Shown: positions 47,765-60,040 of the stretch, in pieces
How the letters are laid out: the number at the start of each line of letters is the position of its first letter
Position numbering within the stretch: position 1 is the first letter of the stretch
From: Rhodamnia argentea
Lineage: Eukaryota; Streptophyta; Magnoliopsida; Myrtales; Myrtaceae
Direction of reading: 5' to 3'
NCBI RefSeq assembly: GCF_020921035.1
Contig: NC_063154.1
Span: 4,216,001-4,280,000 of the forward strand
Length of the DNA: 64,000 nt
Notes under the pieces: generated by a model
What the model was told of the DNA's origin: nothing
What the model saw: only the letters and a program-made list of their open reading frames with translations
Databases searched by the model: none
Position numbers and translations under genes: made by a program

Positions 47765-50622
47765 TCACCCCCTATCCCAACCCATCAATCGATTTCGAAC
47801 GCCTTCTTCAATCTTCTTTCTCGGCACACACGAACTGTCCCTTTCCTCTAGTAAGATTCTGTAGACCTCCCACTCCCGGTTGCATATCATGTGTCGTCCT
47901 ATCTCCACCTGAGATGATAGATGAAAAGAGATTTGTAAAGCAGTCAAGACTACAAGTGAGAATGTTTGATATTTATGCAGGATTACAAATTGATCGGAAT
48001 ATTTACCGAAAATATTCGGATATTGAGAATCTGCAGAGCAAAAGTAATATCATAAAACACGAGAGGGCGACCCCTTCCAGACAATTCAACTGGGTTTGCA
48101 ACTAGCAGCTCAGTCTCTGGGCCTCGGCTAACCACAGCCACTCTGAGGGGACTCTGCAGCTCCCTCTTCAAACAAGAACTCAAGTCGTTCTGCTCGGTGA
48201 GGTCGACAATCTTGCTTCCATCAGCATGCATCATGAAAAGCTCTACCTCACAGTTCCCTCTACAGTTTGCCCAGAACCGTCCATAAGAGATCTGAGAAGA
48301 CGGGAGAAAATCCATTAGAACAAAAGTGCTTGCCTTTGTTGGAGGTTTGTTGTGTCTAGATAGTGGGAAAATAGCGTTTTTGATCAATAAAAAAGCCCCT
48401 AAAAACTATACTATTCACCTGGATATTCAAGTCTTTCAATGTCCTCATGATATCGTAAATGAGGCCTTTGTGGTCCTGACATTCGATCTGAACAATCGTG
48501 TGTGAGGGACTCAGAGAGTTGTCCATCGAAACAAATACAGGGTTAGAGAAATGAGAACTGCTCTGATTCCCATCTAGCAACTCTAAACTGGAAGTTTCCT
48601 CAGTAATTGCAGAAGGAAGAAATGGAGAACCCTGTGAGCACGCAGTGACTTCTTGTCCGGCCCGTTCAATCTCACAACTCACCATGGTGTCCCCTAGTGC
48701 AGCTCTCAAATGGTTGATCGTCTCCTCCTGTCTCTTCTTTGTATGAAGTAGCTCTCTGATTCAGGTATGAGAATAAGACACTGGAGTGGAGACCACTGCT
48801 TTTATTTCCTAGAGAGCACTCCTGCTCTTGCAGCTAGATGAATCTTTAACTGAAGGCTTATACTTCTTTTAGGACACAAGAAGGCAGTCAACATACGAGG
48901 TAACAAGCATAACGGAGTTCAGTTCATAGACGAGCACGATTAAAAGAAGTACCTATAAGTCTAGGCTTCACATTACATGTAACAGTTTGATGCTTTCGAT
49001 TATGAAATTGACCCCAAAGGATCGGATATTTGATGCATGACGAAAGGCATTTCAAATTGATGCGTTTGACTTCTCCTTTTTTCTCCCAATGATCGAGGTG
49101 CTCAAGGATAACAACAGAACTGCATTTGCTAAACGCATTACTGAGCAAATGAAAGGGGGAACAACTAGTGATGACAAACCTAGAGTCCGTGACAAAAAAG
49201 AGGTCCATCACCCTGCCATCTGGAGTTGTGGATACTTTCACTCTCTTTATTGGCAGTTCTAGTTCGCACAGAGCCTCTGTCACGTCTGCCGGTGAAACAA
49301 AGGACAATGATCAGTACAAATGAAACTTCTCTACTTGAAACTTCTTTAAGCGATGGACCGTTAGACTCTCCATATGTGAGAGAAGCGGACAGCAAATCAT
49401 GATGGATGTTAGCAGTAACTACATGTATTTACGGATATAATTTCTGAATGATAAGTTTTTTAAATTCTCTGTTATATAGATTGAACGTTAGGTGGCTAAG
49501 ATGTTTGAGGTGATTTCATATTCCCATCTAAACGAAAACCAAGCACAGAAGTTCTTCCCTTATACCGTGATAATGGAAATCTCATAGCTTCACGTCAATC
49601 AATCATGTTGACCTATATTTCAATTCACAGTATGCATTGTATGTAAGGGTTCGCGATACCGATTCCTCAGTGGAATTATGAAGGATGCTTGATTTTGTTC
49701 AACCAACACGAGATGACTCCCCTACTTAAAAGGCGGATGCCGTGTATTACTAAACCAACACAACCCGAGTTTAATTCCGTGTAATTAGCTAAGAAAGAAG
49801 ACAATTTTACCGTGTAACAAGCCTTTGCGATCGTATGAACACCAGAACTTTAACAGGAAGACATCAGGTGGCCTTGCCTGCTTGCTCTTGGGCCTGTAGT
49901 ACTCGATCTCCGACGTCGAGAAGTACGAAGGGCACGCATCTAGCAGCCTCTTCTTCAACAAATTCCAGCTAGTCGTCGGTCTCCCCAGCAACCAGAACAA
50001 CAAATAACACCATTTCCCATCCGTGGACAGATCTGTAATACGGAAACAGAGCAAAATCTCATCTCTAGATGGTTTCCCCGGATAAATGAAGCATCATAAA
50101 CTACCAAAATGAACCCAGAAAACCCAGGATCCTGAACGAACAAGCTCATAAAAGACGATAAAACATATGAATTTGAGAGCAGCTCATCGGTTCATTCATA
50201 AGATTTCAATCTCCAGGATGTTAATACGTACACAGCAAACATTAATCCCACCGTTTATTTGCTCGTAAGTGAACCATTTTCCACCTCAATATAAGATAAT
50301 TTCAGAAAGGCGCTGCTAAAGATCAAGAACACAAACAAACACCATCAAGGCATCTCTCAGAATTGGAAAGCAACTAGCAGAAAGATCGAAGCCACCCATC
50401 ATCCCGCAAGAATCTCGACCTCCGCCAAAAACATTGCTCGCAAAACTACAGTACAAGAGCTCACTCACCTCCCCTGCAAATGCTCAAACCGAACTGCAAT
50501 ATGATCCGACACAGATCGCAGCCCAACCCGGTCTTGTCGGGACAGTTCACGGTGATCACGGTCGAGTCACTTCCGTTCTGCGACTGGCGAATCACCACCG
50601 CGTCCTCGTGCAATATCCCCAT
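47765..50622 (-). CDS. ACR10: ACT domain repeat protein (ACR9/ACR10 group)
   Basis: Plant ACR proteins carry several ACT domains, which usually bind amino acids, and are related to the bacterial GlnD sensor without its enzymatic part. Minus-strand exons: 50622-50469, 50032-49811, 49285-49180, 48755-48419, 48291-48007, 47908-47765; 415 residues, as expected. ACT-type repeats appear near residues 16-95 (VITVNCPDKTGLGCDLC), 110-190 (LLKFWC...DRKGLLH, KVSTTPDGRVMDLFFVTD), 250-330 (IVQIECQDHKGLIYDIM, ISYGRFWANCRGNCEVELF) and 345-410 (TELLVANPVELSGRGRP, VEIGRHMICNREWEVYRILL). The protein ends GWDRG, after the usual GW end. It resembles ACR10 more than ACR9 in the first ACT domain (CPDKTGLGCDLCRI), but the paralogue call is from memory. 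CSYDRKG has one residue more than the CSDRTG I recall in ACR10. Confidence 0.92.
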
Positions 50623-50925
50623 GTCGACGATGCTTTCGCTTTCCCCCGCTCTGTGCGGTAACTTTTTCTTTCCTCTTTTTGCCGCTCAAGAAGCTGGCTT
50701 TTTCACTGCTCCGATCCGCGTCTGAATCGGCCGAAAGACTGGGAGATTACGCCAGAGAGAAGCGGACATAGATCGAGCTCGAACTCTGCTTTTTTTTTCC
50801 CCCTTCTTTCTCGACACTTTCTTTTTCCCGGCGTTTCCTCGATTTTCTGTGTGGATTCTCGGGAAATCTGAGTATCTCGGGCCTTTTTGCCTGTTTACTG
50901 CGGTTCGAGAGAGTTAAACTGCTGG

Positions 50926-50934
50926 CTTAAATAG
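50926..50934 (-). promoter_or_regulatory. TATA-like box of the ACR10-like gene
   Basis: CTATTTAAG on the minus strand, about 300 bases upstream of the start codon, followed by a CT- and T-rich leader. Confidence 0.4.
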
Positions 50935-50978
50935 ACAACCTAACGGGAGAGAGAAGAGAAAAAAATCTTGTTAACATG

Positions 50979-51371
50979 TAGCTTAATCTTAACTATGTTT
51001 TGTGCCTTTTCTTTTTTTTTGTCTGAAAAACATCATTAACTTTCGCTCTAATCTCTAATGTGCCCCGATTAACCCTCCGTTTAAAAAATGACCGTTTATT
51101 TTTTTAAAATTATCAACATTAGAGCCACTCAGAGGATTATTATCAGAACATGTCTTCATCAACACCCTCATATTTGTCTAGAACAACAACAAAAACAACA
51201 ACTTCTTGATATTATTAATTTTAAAGAAATCCATAGTGATTTTTGGACAGAGGGTTAATTGTGATAGATTTGGCTTAGAGTGAAGTTTGATGATTATTAT
51301 TTAGAAAAAAAAAAAAGTACGGGGTAGAATTAAGATTAAACCTAAAATAGCGCCGTTTTTAAGAGTTAAAC
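50979..51371. mobile_element. Foldback MITE-like element
   Basis: The left arm (taatcttaact...gtctgaaaaacatcattaac, 50985-51050) returns as the reverse complement at about 51285-51345, including a T-tract in each arm. The repeat taacatg lies just outside both ends (50972-50978 and 51372-51378) and may be part of the target duplication. Non-coding, about 390 bases; superfamily not settled. Confidence 0.6.
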
Positions 51372-51899
51372 TAACATGGTTTTCTACCTATTGTTATTTC
51401 ACCAACCAGCATCTTTTGTTCCATGCACAAGGCACGACTTACAACTCACGCACCACGAGAGCTTTTTAAATATTTTCAGAAAAGACGATCCGCTCAACAA
51501 ATAAGCTCCTCATTGGATAGTTGCTTGTGAAGACTCAAATGCATGAGATCTTTGTAGGATCGTTATCGGCTGTTCCAAAAGTTAAAGCTTGGAAAATATG
51601 CGTTTGATGAAGTAAATAGTGGTCTTGAAAAATGCAAATCACTCGTGACTATTTTGAAAATTTAAATTGTTAGACGAATACGTGATTTAATAACCAAATA
51701 TTCTAATAAAATGGAATCTGTACGACTCGATTTTGTCCTAACAAATTATTAGTACGCTTTGTACTTTTTGCAAATGTAGCCACAAACAAAAGCAAATTAG
51801 AGACCCATCCTCTTTCCACCGGAGAGTGCCTTGGTGCGATTTTGTGATGTCTGGCCGGTTTTGGTTCCACGCTCTGTTTGTCTCGTTCCGTCGAAACCA

Positions 51900-52330
51900 A
51901 GGCGGGGCCAGGAAAATATCTCCGCCCTCACCTCACGCGCGATATCTTGCCTCCTCTTTTTGTCGTCTCCCGATAATCTGTCACCGCCGTCGCATCTCGC
52001 GAAACGCGTTACGCGCCCACGCGCCCCCCCAAACGCGATAACTTCGCCCAATCGCGTCCCGCCCCGTGGAAGCTTCCATGCAATTTCTTCTTCGCACGTG
52101 CTTTCTTTTTCTTTTTCTTTGTCCTTTTCTTCTTCTCCTTTTTTTTTTTAACTCCCTCGTCTCTTTTTGTGTTGGGGTTGTTGGGGAATAATCCTGTGCT
52201 ATCTAGTTTTTTGACTTCAGGCCGAACGGGCCAATCAGGAAACGACCTCCGTCACCGAGCAGGGTGAGTCATGTCCTCGACTTGCGGAACATCTCGGGAA
52301 GTCAGAATTTTCTGTCGCTCCGTTCTACGG
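51900..52330 (+). promoter_or_regulatory. GC-rich promoter-like segment with evening element and G-box
   Basis: In an AT-rich neighbourhood this stretch is GC-rich and then CT-rich, like a plant promoter and leader. It contains AAAATATCT (evening element, 51913-51921) and CACGTG (G-box, 52095-52100). It leads into a possible first exon at 52334. Confidence 0.4.
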
Positions 52331-52333
52331 CGA

Positions 52334-52546
52334 ATGATGGCGAATTTGGTGAGTCCCATGTTAGGAGTTTTGATCATCTAGAAAATTGGAGATTCCTCGT
52401 TTAAGATTCCATTTTGTTCTCTTTTCTTTCCTTTTCAGAAAATCGATCATGATGGGGGCCGAGCTAAGAAAACCAGATTGGTCAATTCGAGCCCATTTTC
52501 GAATGCCAAATACCTATTTATCTCCGCCGATGTGGAGTCTAGATAA
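52334..52546 (+). CDS. Possible 5' fragment of an unrecognised gene
   Basis: Reading ATGATGGCGAATTTG (52334-52348) up to a strong donor gtgagt and joining at the acceptor ttttcag (exon from 52439) gives an in-frame 40-residue product, MMANLKIDHDGGRAKKTRL followed by VNSSPFSNAKYLF and a stop at 52544. The promoter-like DNA before it and the good splice signals suggest the 5' part of a real gene, but the short product, and repeats soon after, suggest it is truncated. I recognise no family. Confidence 0.25.
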
Positions 52547-52974
52547 CGAAGTTATAGTTGTTTCATTTCGCTTCAACATAAGTTTTTCCAATCGACCCGA
52601 TAATCGGTCTGGCGCTTCTCCAAGCCGACATGACTCGAAACCCGAGTTAGGCAGGCCCGAGCAAACAATTTCCATCTTAGACCCAAGTTTTGCCCGGATG
52701 AACTACGTAGTGCATAAACGCGCATGAAAGCGAAAGAGGCTTGGGTGACTTCACCTCCCACTTGAAACGTGACGCAAGCGCCAGGCATTGGCGCTCGCAA
52801 TGCAGTTCTGAAAACGATGTCCAAATCACACAAAAAGACGACCACCAAATAATTTTGACGATGGTTCCCATCCATGATTGATGAAGATTAGAGGCTTATC
52901 CTAATTAACAAACGTTCTTCGGGGTTTGTGCCGCGCGTGGCATCGTGACATCAGTTTGGTGATTAAGGAATGAA

Positions 52975-53325
52975 AGGGAAATTTTCCAAAAAATAATAAA
53001 TCTACTTTATAACGACCAATTCAAGCCTAAACCTTTTAATCGTGCCAATGTAGTCTTAAATTATTTGATGGTTTGTCAAGTTAGTCATGACCTTTCAATT
53101 ATGATGATTTAATTCTAAACATTTTGACAATTTACAATATAATCCTTTCGGCGAATTTTCCAAACAATAGCTTTATGACTAAATTAGCAAAATTTCAATT
53201 GAACAGTTTAGAACTAAATTGGCAAATCATCAAAAGGTTTATGACTCAATTGACATAATTGAAATATTTCGAATTGAATTAACCTCCGTACAATAAGTTT
53301 TGGAATTTTTTTGGACAACTATCCC
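52975..53325. mobile_element. Mutator-like MITE, about 350 bp
   Basis: The left end GGGAAATTTTCCAAAAAA faces the right end, whose reverse complement is GGGATAGTTGTCCAAAAAAA. The flanks aggaatgaa (52966-52974) and aagaatgag (53326-53334) match at 7 of 9 bases, in keeping with a 9-bp Mutator-type target duplication. The interior is made of repeated phrases like 'cctaaaccttttaat..' and 'tttagtc', in both directions. Confidence 0.65.
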
Positions 53326-53445
53326 AAGAATGAGGCCGCGTGTAATGGAAGTTTGATCTCTCACACCAACATTTCGAACAACCTCGTATTTTAGGTTACT
53401 TACTTGAGTTTTGGCTTTGTTCTTATCTGACCCATTGGATTTGAA

Positions 53446-54122
53446 TAGGGGTGAGTGGTTCCAAATATCTTTTATTTTTTTTTAGCCTGGAACCTACCCG
53501 TCATACCCCGGAACCTAGAACCTACACTATCGCGGGTTTCGAGCAACCCGAGAACCTACCAATTTTTTTTTTTCATTTTTAGTTAAGCAAAATGAGAGTG
53601 AAAGTAACAATCGCCAAGAGGTCTATAAAAGCGAATTTCGAAATCATGATATCTTAATAACTACTAAATTATTTTGAAAAACATCATCCCCAATAAATAG
53701 AGACCCTAACAAAAGATCATAATGCAAGATCAACAAAACAAGTCCAGTACAGTATAAGCCTTATGCAAATACAAATTTACTAGTTTATAGTGTTTAGTGT
53801 TCAAGCATAATAATTGCAATCTAATTGTAGTCGGCAATCCATAAAAGATGAACACGTAAAATAAAACAAACGAGAAAAAGTTCAAAACATGTGACATAAA
53901 ATCTAAACCATAAAACTTCAGTCCTTAATCATCCATGAAAAATTACTCCAAAAATTGCTTCTTTTGCTATTTCCTTTTGGCGGTTCCCAGTTTTGGTTCC
54001 GGTTTGATTCTCTCTAAGAACCGAGAACCAAATCCTGTCTCCCTAGAACCTAAAATCGAACAAGAAACTGTCGATCTAGTTCTCTAATTCCCGATTCTAC
54101 CTTGAAATCGTGCTCACCTCTA
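53446..54122. mobile_element. hAT-like non-autonomous element, 677 bp
   Basis: Starts TAGGGGTGAG and ends CTCACCTCTA, giving inverted ends of the hAT type. The 8-bp flanks gatttgaa (53438-53445) and tatttgag (54123-54130) match at 6 of 8 positions. Inside are ggttcc/ggaacc-rich phrases near each end; no transposase frame. The mismatches suggest an old insertion. Confidence 0.7.
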
Positions 54123-54461
54123 TATTTGAGAGGTGTTGTAGGGGATAAAAGAGATCATACCACATGGGATGCAAATTACTTTGAGTAGTGTTGAGGATTC
54201 GATTTTAACATGTATATGCACTTGATATCATTTTCATATGGATTGTCTGTCTTGCGCTTTAGTCAACAATTCCGGCGAGGATCAAAACCTGCTGCCTGGT
54301 CAACCATATTCAGGAACCTTTGGTTGACCATGGTTGGGAAGTTTGGTTGACCATAGTTGATCATGGTTAGCCAGCTCTAGTCAACCATAGAACCAACTTG
54401 GGATTCAAAAGGTTCGTTTTTAAAATTTGTTTGGCAGATTACATGTTAGACCATCTTAAAG

Positions 54462-54761
54462 AGGGAAAATTGTCAAAAAGGTCCTAAAACTATTGCACTT
54501 TGCCATTTTAGCCTTAAATCTTTTGATTTTGCTAATTTAATCCTAAGCCTTTTGCATTTATGTTAATTTAGTCTTAAACTTTTCGCATTTGTACCAATTT
54601 AGTCTATCCCGTAAATTTTGACTGGTAGACGCTGACGAGGAGCTTTTTGCATAAATACAAAAGGTTTATGATTGAATTGATAAAATTAAAAGGTTTAAGA
54701 CTGAACCGATAAAAGTACAATATGTTTAGGACTTTTTTTTTTTTTTTTTTTACAATTTTCC
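54462..54761. mobile_element. Mutator-like MITE with perfect 9-bp target duplication
   Basis: Ends agGGAAAATTGTCAAAAAG on the left and, reverse-complemented, GGAAAATTGTAAAAAAA on the right. atcttaaag occurs at both borders (54453-54461 and 54762-54770). About 300 bases. The interior holds the same 'tttagtcttaaac' phrases as the element at 52975, so both belong to one family; this copy looks younger by its perfect duplication. Confidence 0.85.
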
Positions 54762-54987
54762 ATCTTAAAGATATCACTAGAGTTCTCTATGTGAGTTTTG
54801 AGAAGAGAACGCTATAATAATCCATGCAAAATACTGGGTGAAGGTCCATCGGGAGTTATTCTCGAGCGCGGGATTGAGAGCGACATAGCTTCAAGCTTGT
54901 AATCTCCTTGTTTGCCATTGATCCTTGTCGCGTCTCTCCTCCCGAATTTAGATCTCAACCCTAGACCAAACAACATAAATCTCGATG

Positions 54988-54988
<1 letters not shown>

Positions 54989-55024
<36 letters not shown>
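54989..55024. repeat. (CT)n microsatellite
   Basis: About 17 uninterrupted CT units. Confidence 0.95.
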
Positions 55025-55029
<5 letters not shown>

Positions 55030-55692
55030 CTCTGTTATCTCGCGATCGTGGTATATGGCATGGTCCCGATGGGCAAATAATTCCATCAATTTTTTGATAT
55101 CGATGCGCATAGGTTTCTCTCTTTAAATTAAACTAACACAAAACCCAATCTCGGCGCGCCGTTGATTTTGTGCGGAAGATACAAACAAGGGATGAAAGTC
55201 GCGAACATTCAACGCACTGATTTCGTGATTGAGAATACGGTGTGAAAAGGAAATAGATAAACTCAAATGTTCCAAAAAAATCAAACGAGAACAATATCAT
55301 TAGCTTTAACGATCCTGAATGAAAATATCTCGCGCCTTACTTGTCGTTACGTGGAAATTTGTCCCCGGGAGAAAAAAGAAAGATTGCTCCCCACCCCAAC
55401 AAAAAAAAGTATATCTTATTACCGAATGAAATGTCGACTCGTCCCACATCGGACATCTCGAGCTTAGCCCGACATCCTCAATTACTCCATGGAAAGGCTT
55501 CTTCCCATCTTGTCCATTGTCATTATTACCCAGAATCTCCCAAAGCGCGATGCCAAGTGGATATTGACGTCATAAAGGCCGACTAGTGACGTCATCCTCC
55601 AATTGGAGCATAACATCAATGCATTCGTTATTTTGTCCCACTAGGCAGATGCTACAGTTCCGTGCAAAACTTGCAAAGAAGGCAAATACTTA

Positions 55693-56085
55693 GGGTCCGT
55701 ACGATAATACTCCCTGAAAAGTATTTTTGTTCCGAAAGTGTTTTGAAGAACATTTTTGAAAAAAGAAACACCTTTGAAGCAAGAATAAATAAATAAGTAA
55801 AAATTATTTCTGGATTTTGGAACACTTTTTAGAAACAACTTGAGAAAGAGCTTGTGTAAGCCACGACCGCCTACCATCATCGGCGAAGAGCTCAAGCGGA
55901 GGCTGCCGTCGCCGCCGCCTGCGGGCCGCGGGTTGCGGATCCTTCCTTTTGATGAAAAAAAAGCTTTTTTTTATACTTGCCAAACGTGTTTCTATTCCAT
56001 GAAATCGTAATCGGGAACAAAAACACAAAAAAATATTTATGTTCCAAATATGTTTTCGGGAACGGAAACGTTACCATACACATCC
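55693..56085. mobile_element. PIF/Harbinger (Tourist-like) MITE, 393 bp
   Basis: The left end GGGTCCGTACGATAATAC and the reverse complement of the right end GGATGTGTATGGTAACG match the ends of the larger element at 41119. Both sides are flanked by TTA (55690-55692 and 56086-56088). The middle (about 55870-55930) is strikingly GC-rich (cgccgccgcctgcgggccgc), unlike the AT-rich arms, so a piece of foreign DNA may have been picked up. Confidence 0.8.
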
Positions 56086-59000
56086 TTATATGCGAAAAAG
56101 ACGCAAAAGAAAAACAAGAAAAAAAGATAATACACGCGACCAAAATCCTTAAGTTAGAACTAAGCTCATGTAAAAATTTGAATATTCCGAATCTCAAGAA
56201 CACGCAAAATAATAGCGTTTGAAAAGTTCCCACAAGTTCTTCGCATCTAAAAAAGTTGAAAATGAATATTTTATCCCGACGGTAAATTCACCGAAGGACG
56301 TTGTAACTAATAAACTAGGAACATGTCCGGAAGAATTGGTGTGGTTAGCTTTGTTTACGTGATTGGAACAATTGATAATAGGAGAATTCGCCAAAAAAGT
56401 TATAGACCTATTACAATTATGTTAATTCAGCCGTAATTTTTTTTTAATCTATCGAGTCCTAAATCTTTTTTACATTTGTGTCAAATCAGTCCATCTAGTC
56501 AATTTTGGCTAGTTAGCGCCGATGTGATAGTTTTTAATAATAATTTTTAATAAATTTTTTGAATTTTTTATTTATTTGCTTACTTATGTTCTTTTTTTTT
56601 CTTCTCCTTCTTTTTTCAACTGGTTGCACAGCAGCAAGCTAGATGCGAGGGTTGCTGACCTCGTCGGCTCTCGTCTCTAGCTGGTCGCTAAGTCGGTGAC
56701 CCGTTAGAGGAAGAAGGAGAAGAAAAAAAAAATTTTAAAAATACTAAAATATCATTAAAAATTGCCATGTTAGCGTTAGTCGGCCAAAGTTGGTCGAGAT
56801 GAATTTTTTGGTCGAATGGATTGATTTGGCATAAATGCAAAAATTCAAATATAATTTTAATTTTATATTTAAGAAGTTTGTTATTCAAGAGAAATAACAT
56901 TTACATTATGATTATTAAAAATCCCATCCACTTTTTATTCCACTCACCAATGGGATAATTTTATCGGGGCTACATCCCTCTTATATTCAACTTTATCATG
57001 TCTTTATTAATTATATCATGAATTATATCCCGACTATCAAACACGGTCTAAGAGTTTTAAGTATTGTGATTAATCAACGATAAGACAAATAAAAAAACAA
57101 ACAAAGTCCACCTCTGATGTTCTTTCAAGCGATTTATTACGATATTTTAATCTTGTAAAGACAAATCGGGAGTTCCGACTTACACTTTGCCTCAAATTTT
57201 TAAGAAAAAGGATGAGAACCATCGCGTGACCTTGATTGATGCGAATCGAAGTGCGATTCGGATCGAGCGATCGATCCGCGACCACGACGCAAATCAATTT
57301 GCGGATCCCGGAACGATCCCTTAGTTGAAAACAAAGCGGAAAATTCCACATCCCACTATTAGAAAACGACTCGCAGGAGAACTATATGTTCCTAATCTTC
57401 AACCACACACAAAAGCTGGTGGGTCAACGTCCGGCCGGCGACAATTTAATTTTCCGGAAATTGGCCAAAAAAGCTGATGTCAGCATCGATGGCGACCTTC
57501 AAAAGCTTGATATTTATGAAAACGGTTACTTAGGCATGGATTGTCGCTTCGCGGGGTGGCATGTGTGGGGACCACCCGACGTCACCCCACCACAAGAGGC
57601 CACTTGGGTGGGCGCCACGTGGCCTTCGCCTTACCGTCCAAATCAAGTAATCCTTCTTTCTTTAATCACCAATTTACTCCCTAAATTTGGAAAAAAAAAA
57701 AGAAAATTAATTTCTCTGTCTCGGTCGGTCGTTGGTACAAGAATATTGACTATGCGTTGACTTAGGATTGAATTTTAGGTTACCAAGAAGAAGAATTGCA
57801 ATCTCGATGCTTCAACTCAGCTAGGTCGATTTTGCGGCTTGTGTGTTAGTGTAAGAATAAGCCTAGGTATGACCGGTCGAAGCAATTGGGATATCCGTTC
57901 TCCTTCCGAATTGTGATCGGTAATGGTCAAATTTGATAAAAATATATGAACTTCCCCTTGTACAACAATAATGCCCTAACTTTTTAGATGATTCAAGAAA
58001 CTCTGTGAATTTGTACTCGAGGGACAAAAGCACTCTCTGAAAAAGTTCCCGTCTCAAAAATCCGAAAAAAAAAAAGGCACATGACATGACTAATGATGGC
58101 ATTTGCAGATTAGAGCTGCAATGATCTTGAAACAGATTTGTCACAATTAAGAGGGATATAAAAAACGACGACGTTTTAGGGAAATCCACATTTCTTTTGG
58201 CTATTACCTACGTGTTCGGCGCATCTATTGCCTCTTGTGGATGTGTCTTTTTGCATACGGCGGCGCCTTTAGCCACACCATCATGTGCCACATTGGTTGC
58301 ATGGACAATATAATTAACATTGGTCACTAATGTTCAAACTTCGATAATAAAATCGAAAACCCATTAATTTCCAGCACTTCACGTATAATTATATGTCAAG
58401 TCTGAAAAATAGGCCTACCATATCCTCATCCATGTGAATTATCAAGACTTTGAGTTCTTAATGATTCTCAGATTTAAGTTTAATTCCGTTGTTTTGTCTT
58501 GAGAATTTATCTCGATTTTCCCCCCAAGGGATTCGAGTTCGCATTGACTACTCCAATGAATTCCCATCTATTGGCAGCCAAGCTAAGCATGAATGGACCA
58601 AACCGAAGTGCAAATGGGTTGGCCTATGTAGCCCGTTTCCTCCTTAAGCCCGGTCGGCATAGCTAGATCTTCTCTAGCATTTTATATTGAACATGATTTT
58701 TTTCTTTTGTTTCCGTTTTACGGTCATGCTCGTGCTCGACCTTCTAGGCCAAAATGTTAGATCAATCCGCCTGTCGATCCGGTCTATAATGAATTCTAAA
58801 GTCGCATTCGAGTTTTTTTGTTTTTTTTTTCCCGCTAAAAGAAGATAATATCTATGTTTATACTACTCATTAAGGAAAAAAAGCGTGGAAGTTGGTCACT
58901 CTTTCAAGAACCCAATAATGCCCTTAGATCATCAATGAAGACATTCAAGGTAGGAGAATTCAAATGAGTTGGGGCAAGTGAAACTTGGAGAAAACATATG

Positions 59001-59132
59001 AATGCCCTTTTGTGAGTTTTAGTCGATTTTCGGCAATATAGAATTATCCATAATTAATGGAGATTTCCACTTTTACGGGAAAGAATAGAAATAGCTTTAC
59101 TCGGATCAAATTTTAAGAATGTAAACTAGCGC
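56086..59132. other. AT-rich intergenic region
   Basis: Parts (56390-56540) repeat the phrases of the Mutator-like MITEs (ccaaaaaagtt, gtcctaaatc), probably another worn copy whose right end I could not fix. A 124-codon plus-strand frame at 57386-57760 has no known motif; it contains gccacgtggc, a palindromic G-box, near 57617. No RNA gene seen. Confidence 0.45.
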
Positions 59133-60033
59133 TAGAGGTGTCGAATGGATGGGTCGGGTCGAATATGGTCCGACCCGTATTGACTCATTTAATTAATTTT
59201 GACTCATTTTTATACGGTACAATTTAACGACTCATATCCAACCCAATCCGTATTACTTAAATACTTTTATATTTAATCAAATCATGCAATATTTATTTCT
59301 TATAATTTGTTAAGAGAAATGATATTGCTAAAATACTTTCATGCAATTGATTTTTTTAATTTTTATAAAAAAAATTAAATTTTGTTCTATTTCTATAAAA
59401 TATTTTTTTTATTATTACCGCTGCTCGCCACCGCCGGCCGCCACTTCCGCGTTGCCGACCCCGCCCACCTCAAACTGTTTTTTTTTTACTTAACAAATAA
59501 AAAAAGAAGAAGATTATGTGAATGTTTAAAGATGTAGATCACTCGCTCCTGCAATAAAAGATGGCATAAAATAGATAAATTATTATGTCCGCCTCGTCAA
59601 ATGGATACAACAGCAGCTTCATGCGCGAGAATTATTGTTTGTCACAGGAGCTTGAGGTGGGCGGTTGGCGGAGGTGGGCGGCTGCTGGCGGTGGTGGTCA
59701 GCCGGCGAGCGGCGATGGGTGGCCGCGAAGGTGGACGGCAGCGGTGGCGACATTCCAAATAGTTTTTACGTTTTTTAATTTTAATTTTTTCTTGTATTTA
59801 CTTATAAAAAAATATAAATATAATTGAGGTTCATTTACAAGCGATGCTTGGAAAGCTGCAAGCCACGGGCAAAAAATGGATTGAAAATGGATCGAATTAA
59901 AACCCATATTTGAATAAGCTTTATAAACCTAAACCCATATTTGAACATTTTTTAAATCCATCGAACTCATATGTGATCCAAGTAAATAAAAGTGGATTAA
60001 AAAGTGAATCAAAGGCCCATATTGACACTTGTA
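59133..60033. mobile_element. hAT-like non-autonomous element, 901 bp
   Basis: Starts TAGAGGTGTCGAAT; the right end reverse-complements to TACAAGTGTCAAT. The 8-bp flanks actagcgc (59125-59132) and actagcag (60034-60041) match at 6 of 8. Inside, two GC-rich blocks (about 59418-59475 and 59650-59735) are rough inverted copies of each other (ccgctgctcgccaccgccgg versus ccggcgagcggcg). They form a nested stem in an otherwise AT-rich element. No transposase frame. Confidence 0.75.
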
Positions 60034-60040
60034 ACTAGCA

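Noticed and set aside
57386-57760. 124-codon plus-strand frame with a G-box inside
   Set aside because: No motif, no promoter signals before it and no splice support; kept only as a note in the intergenic entry.
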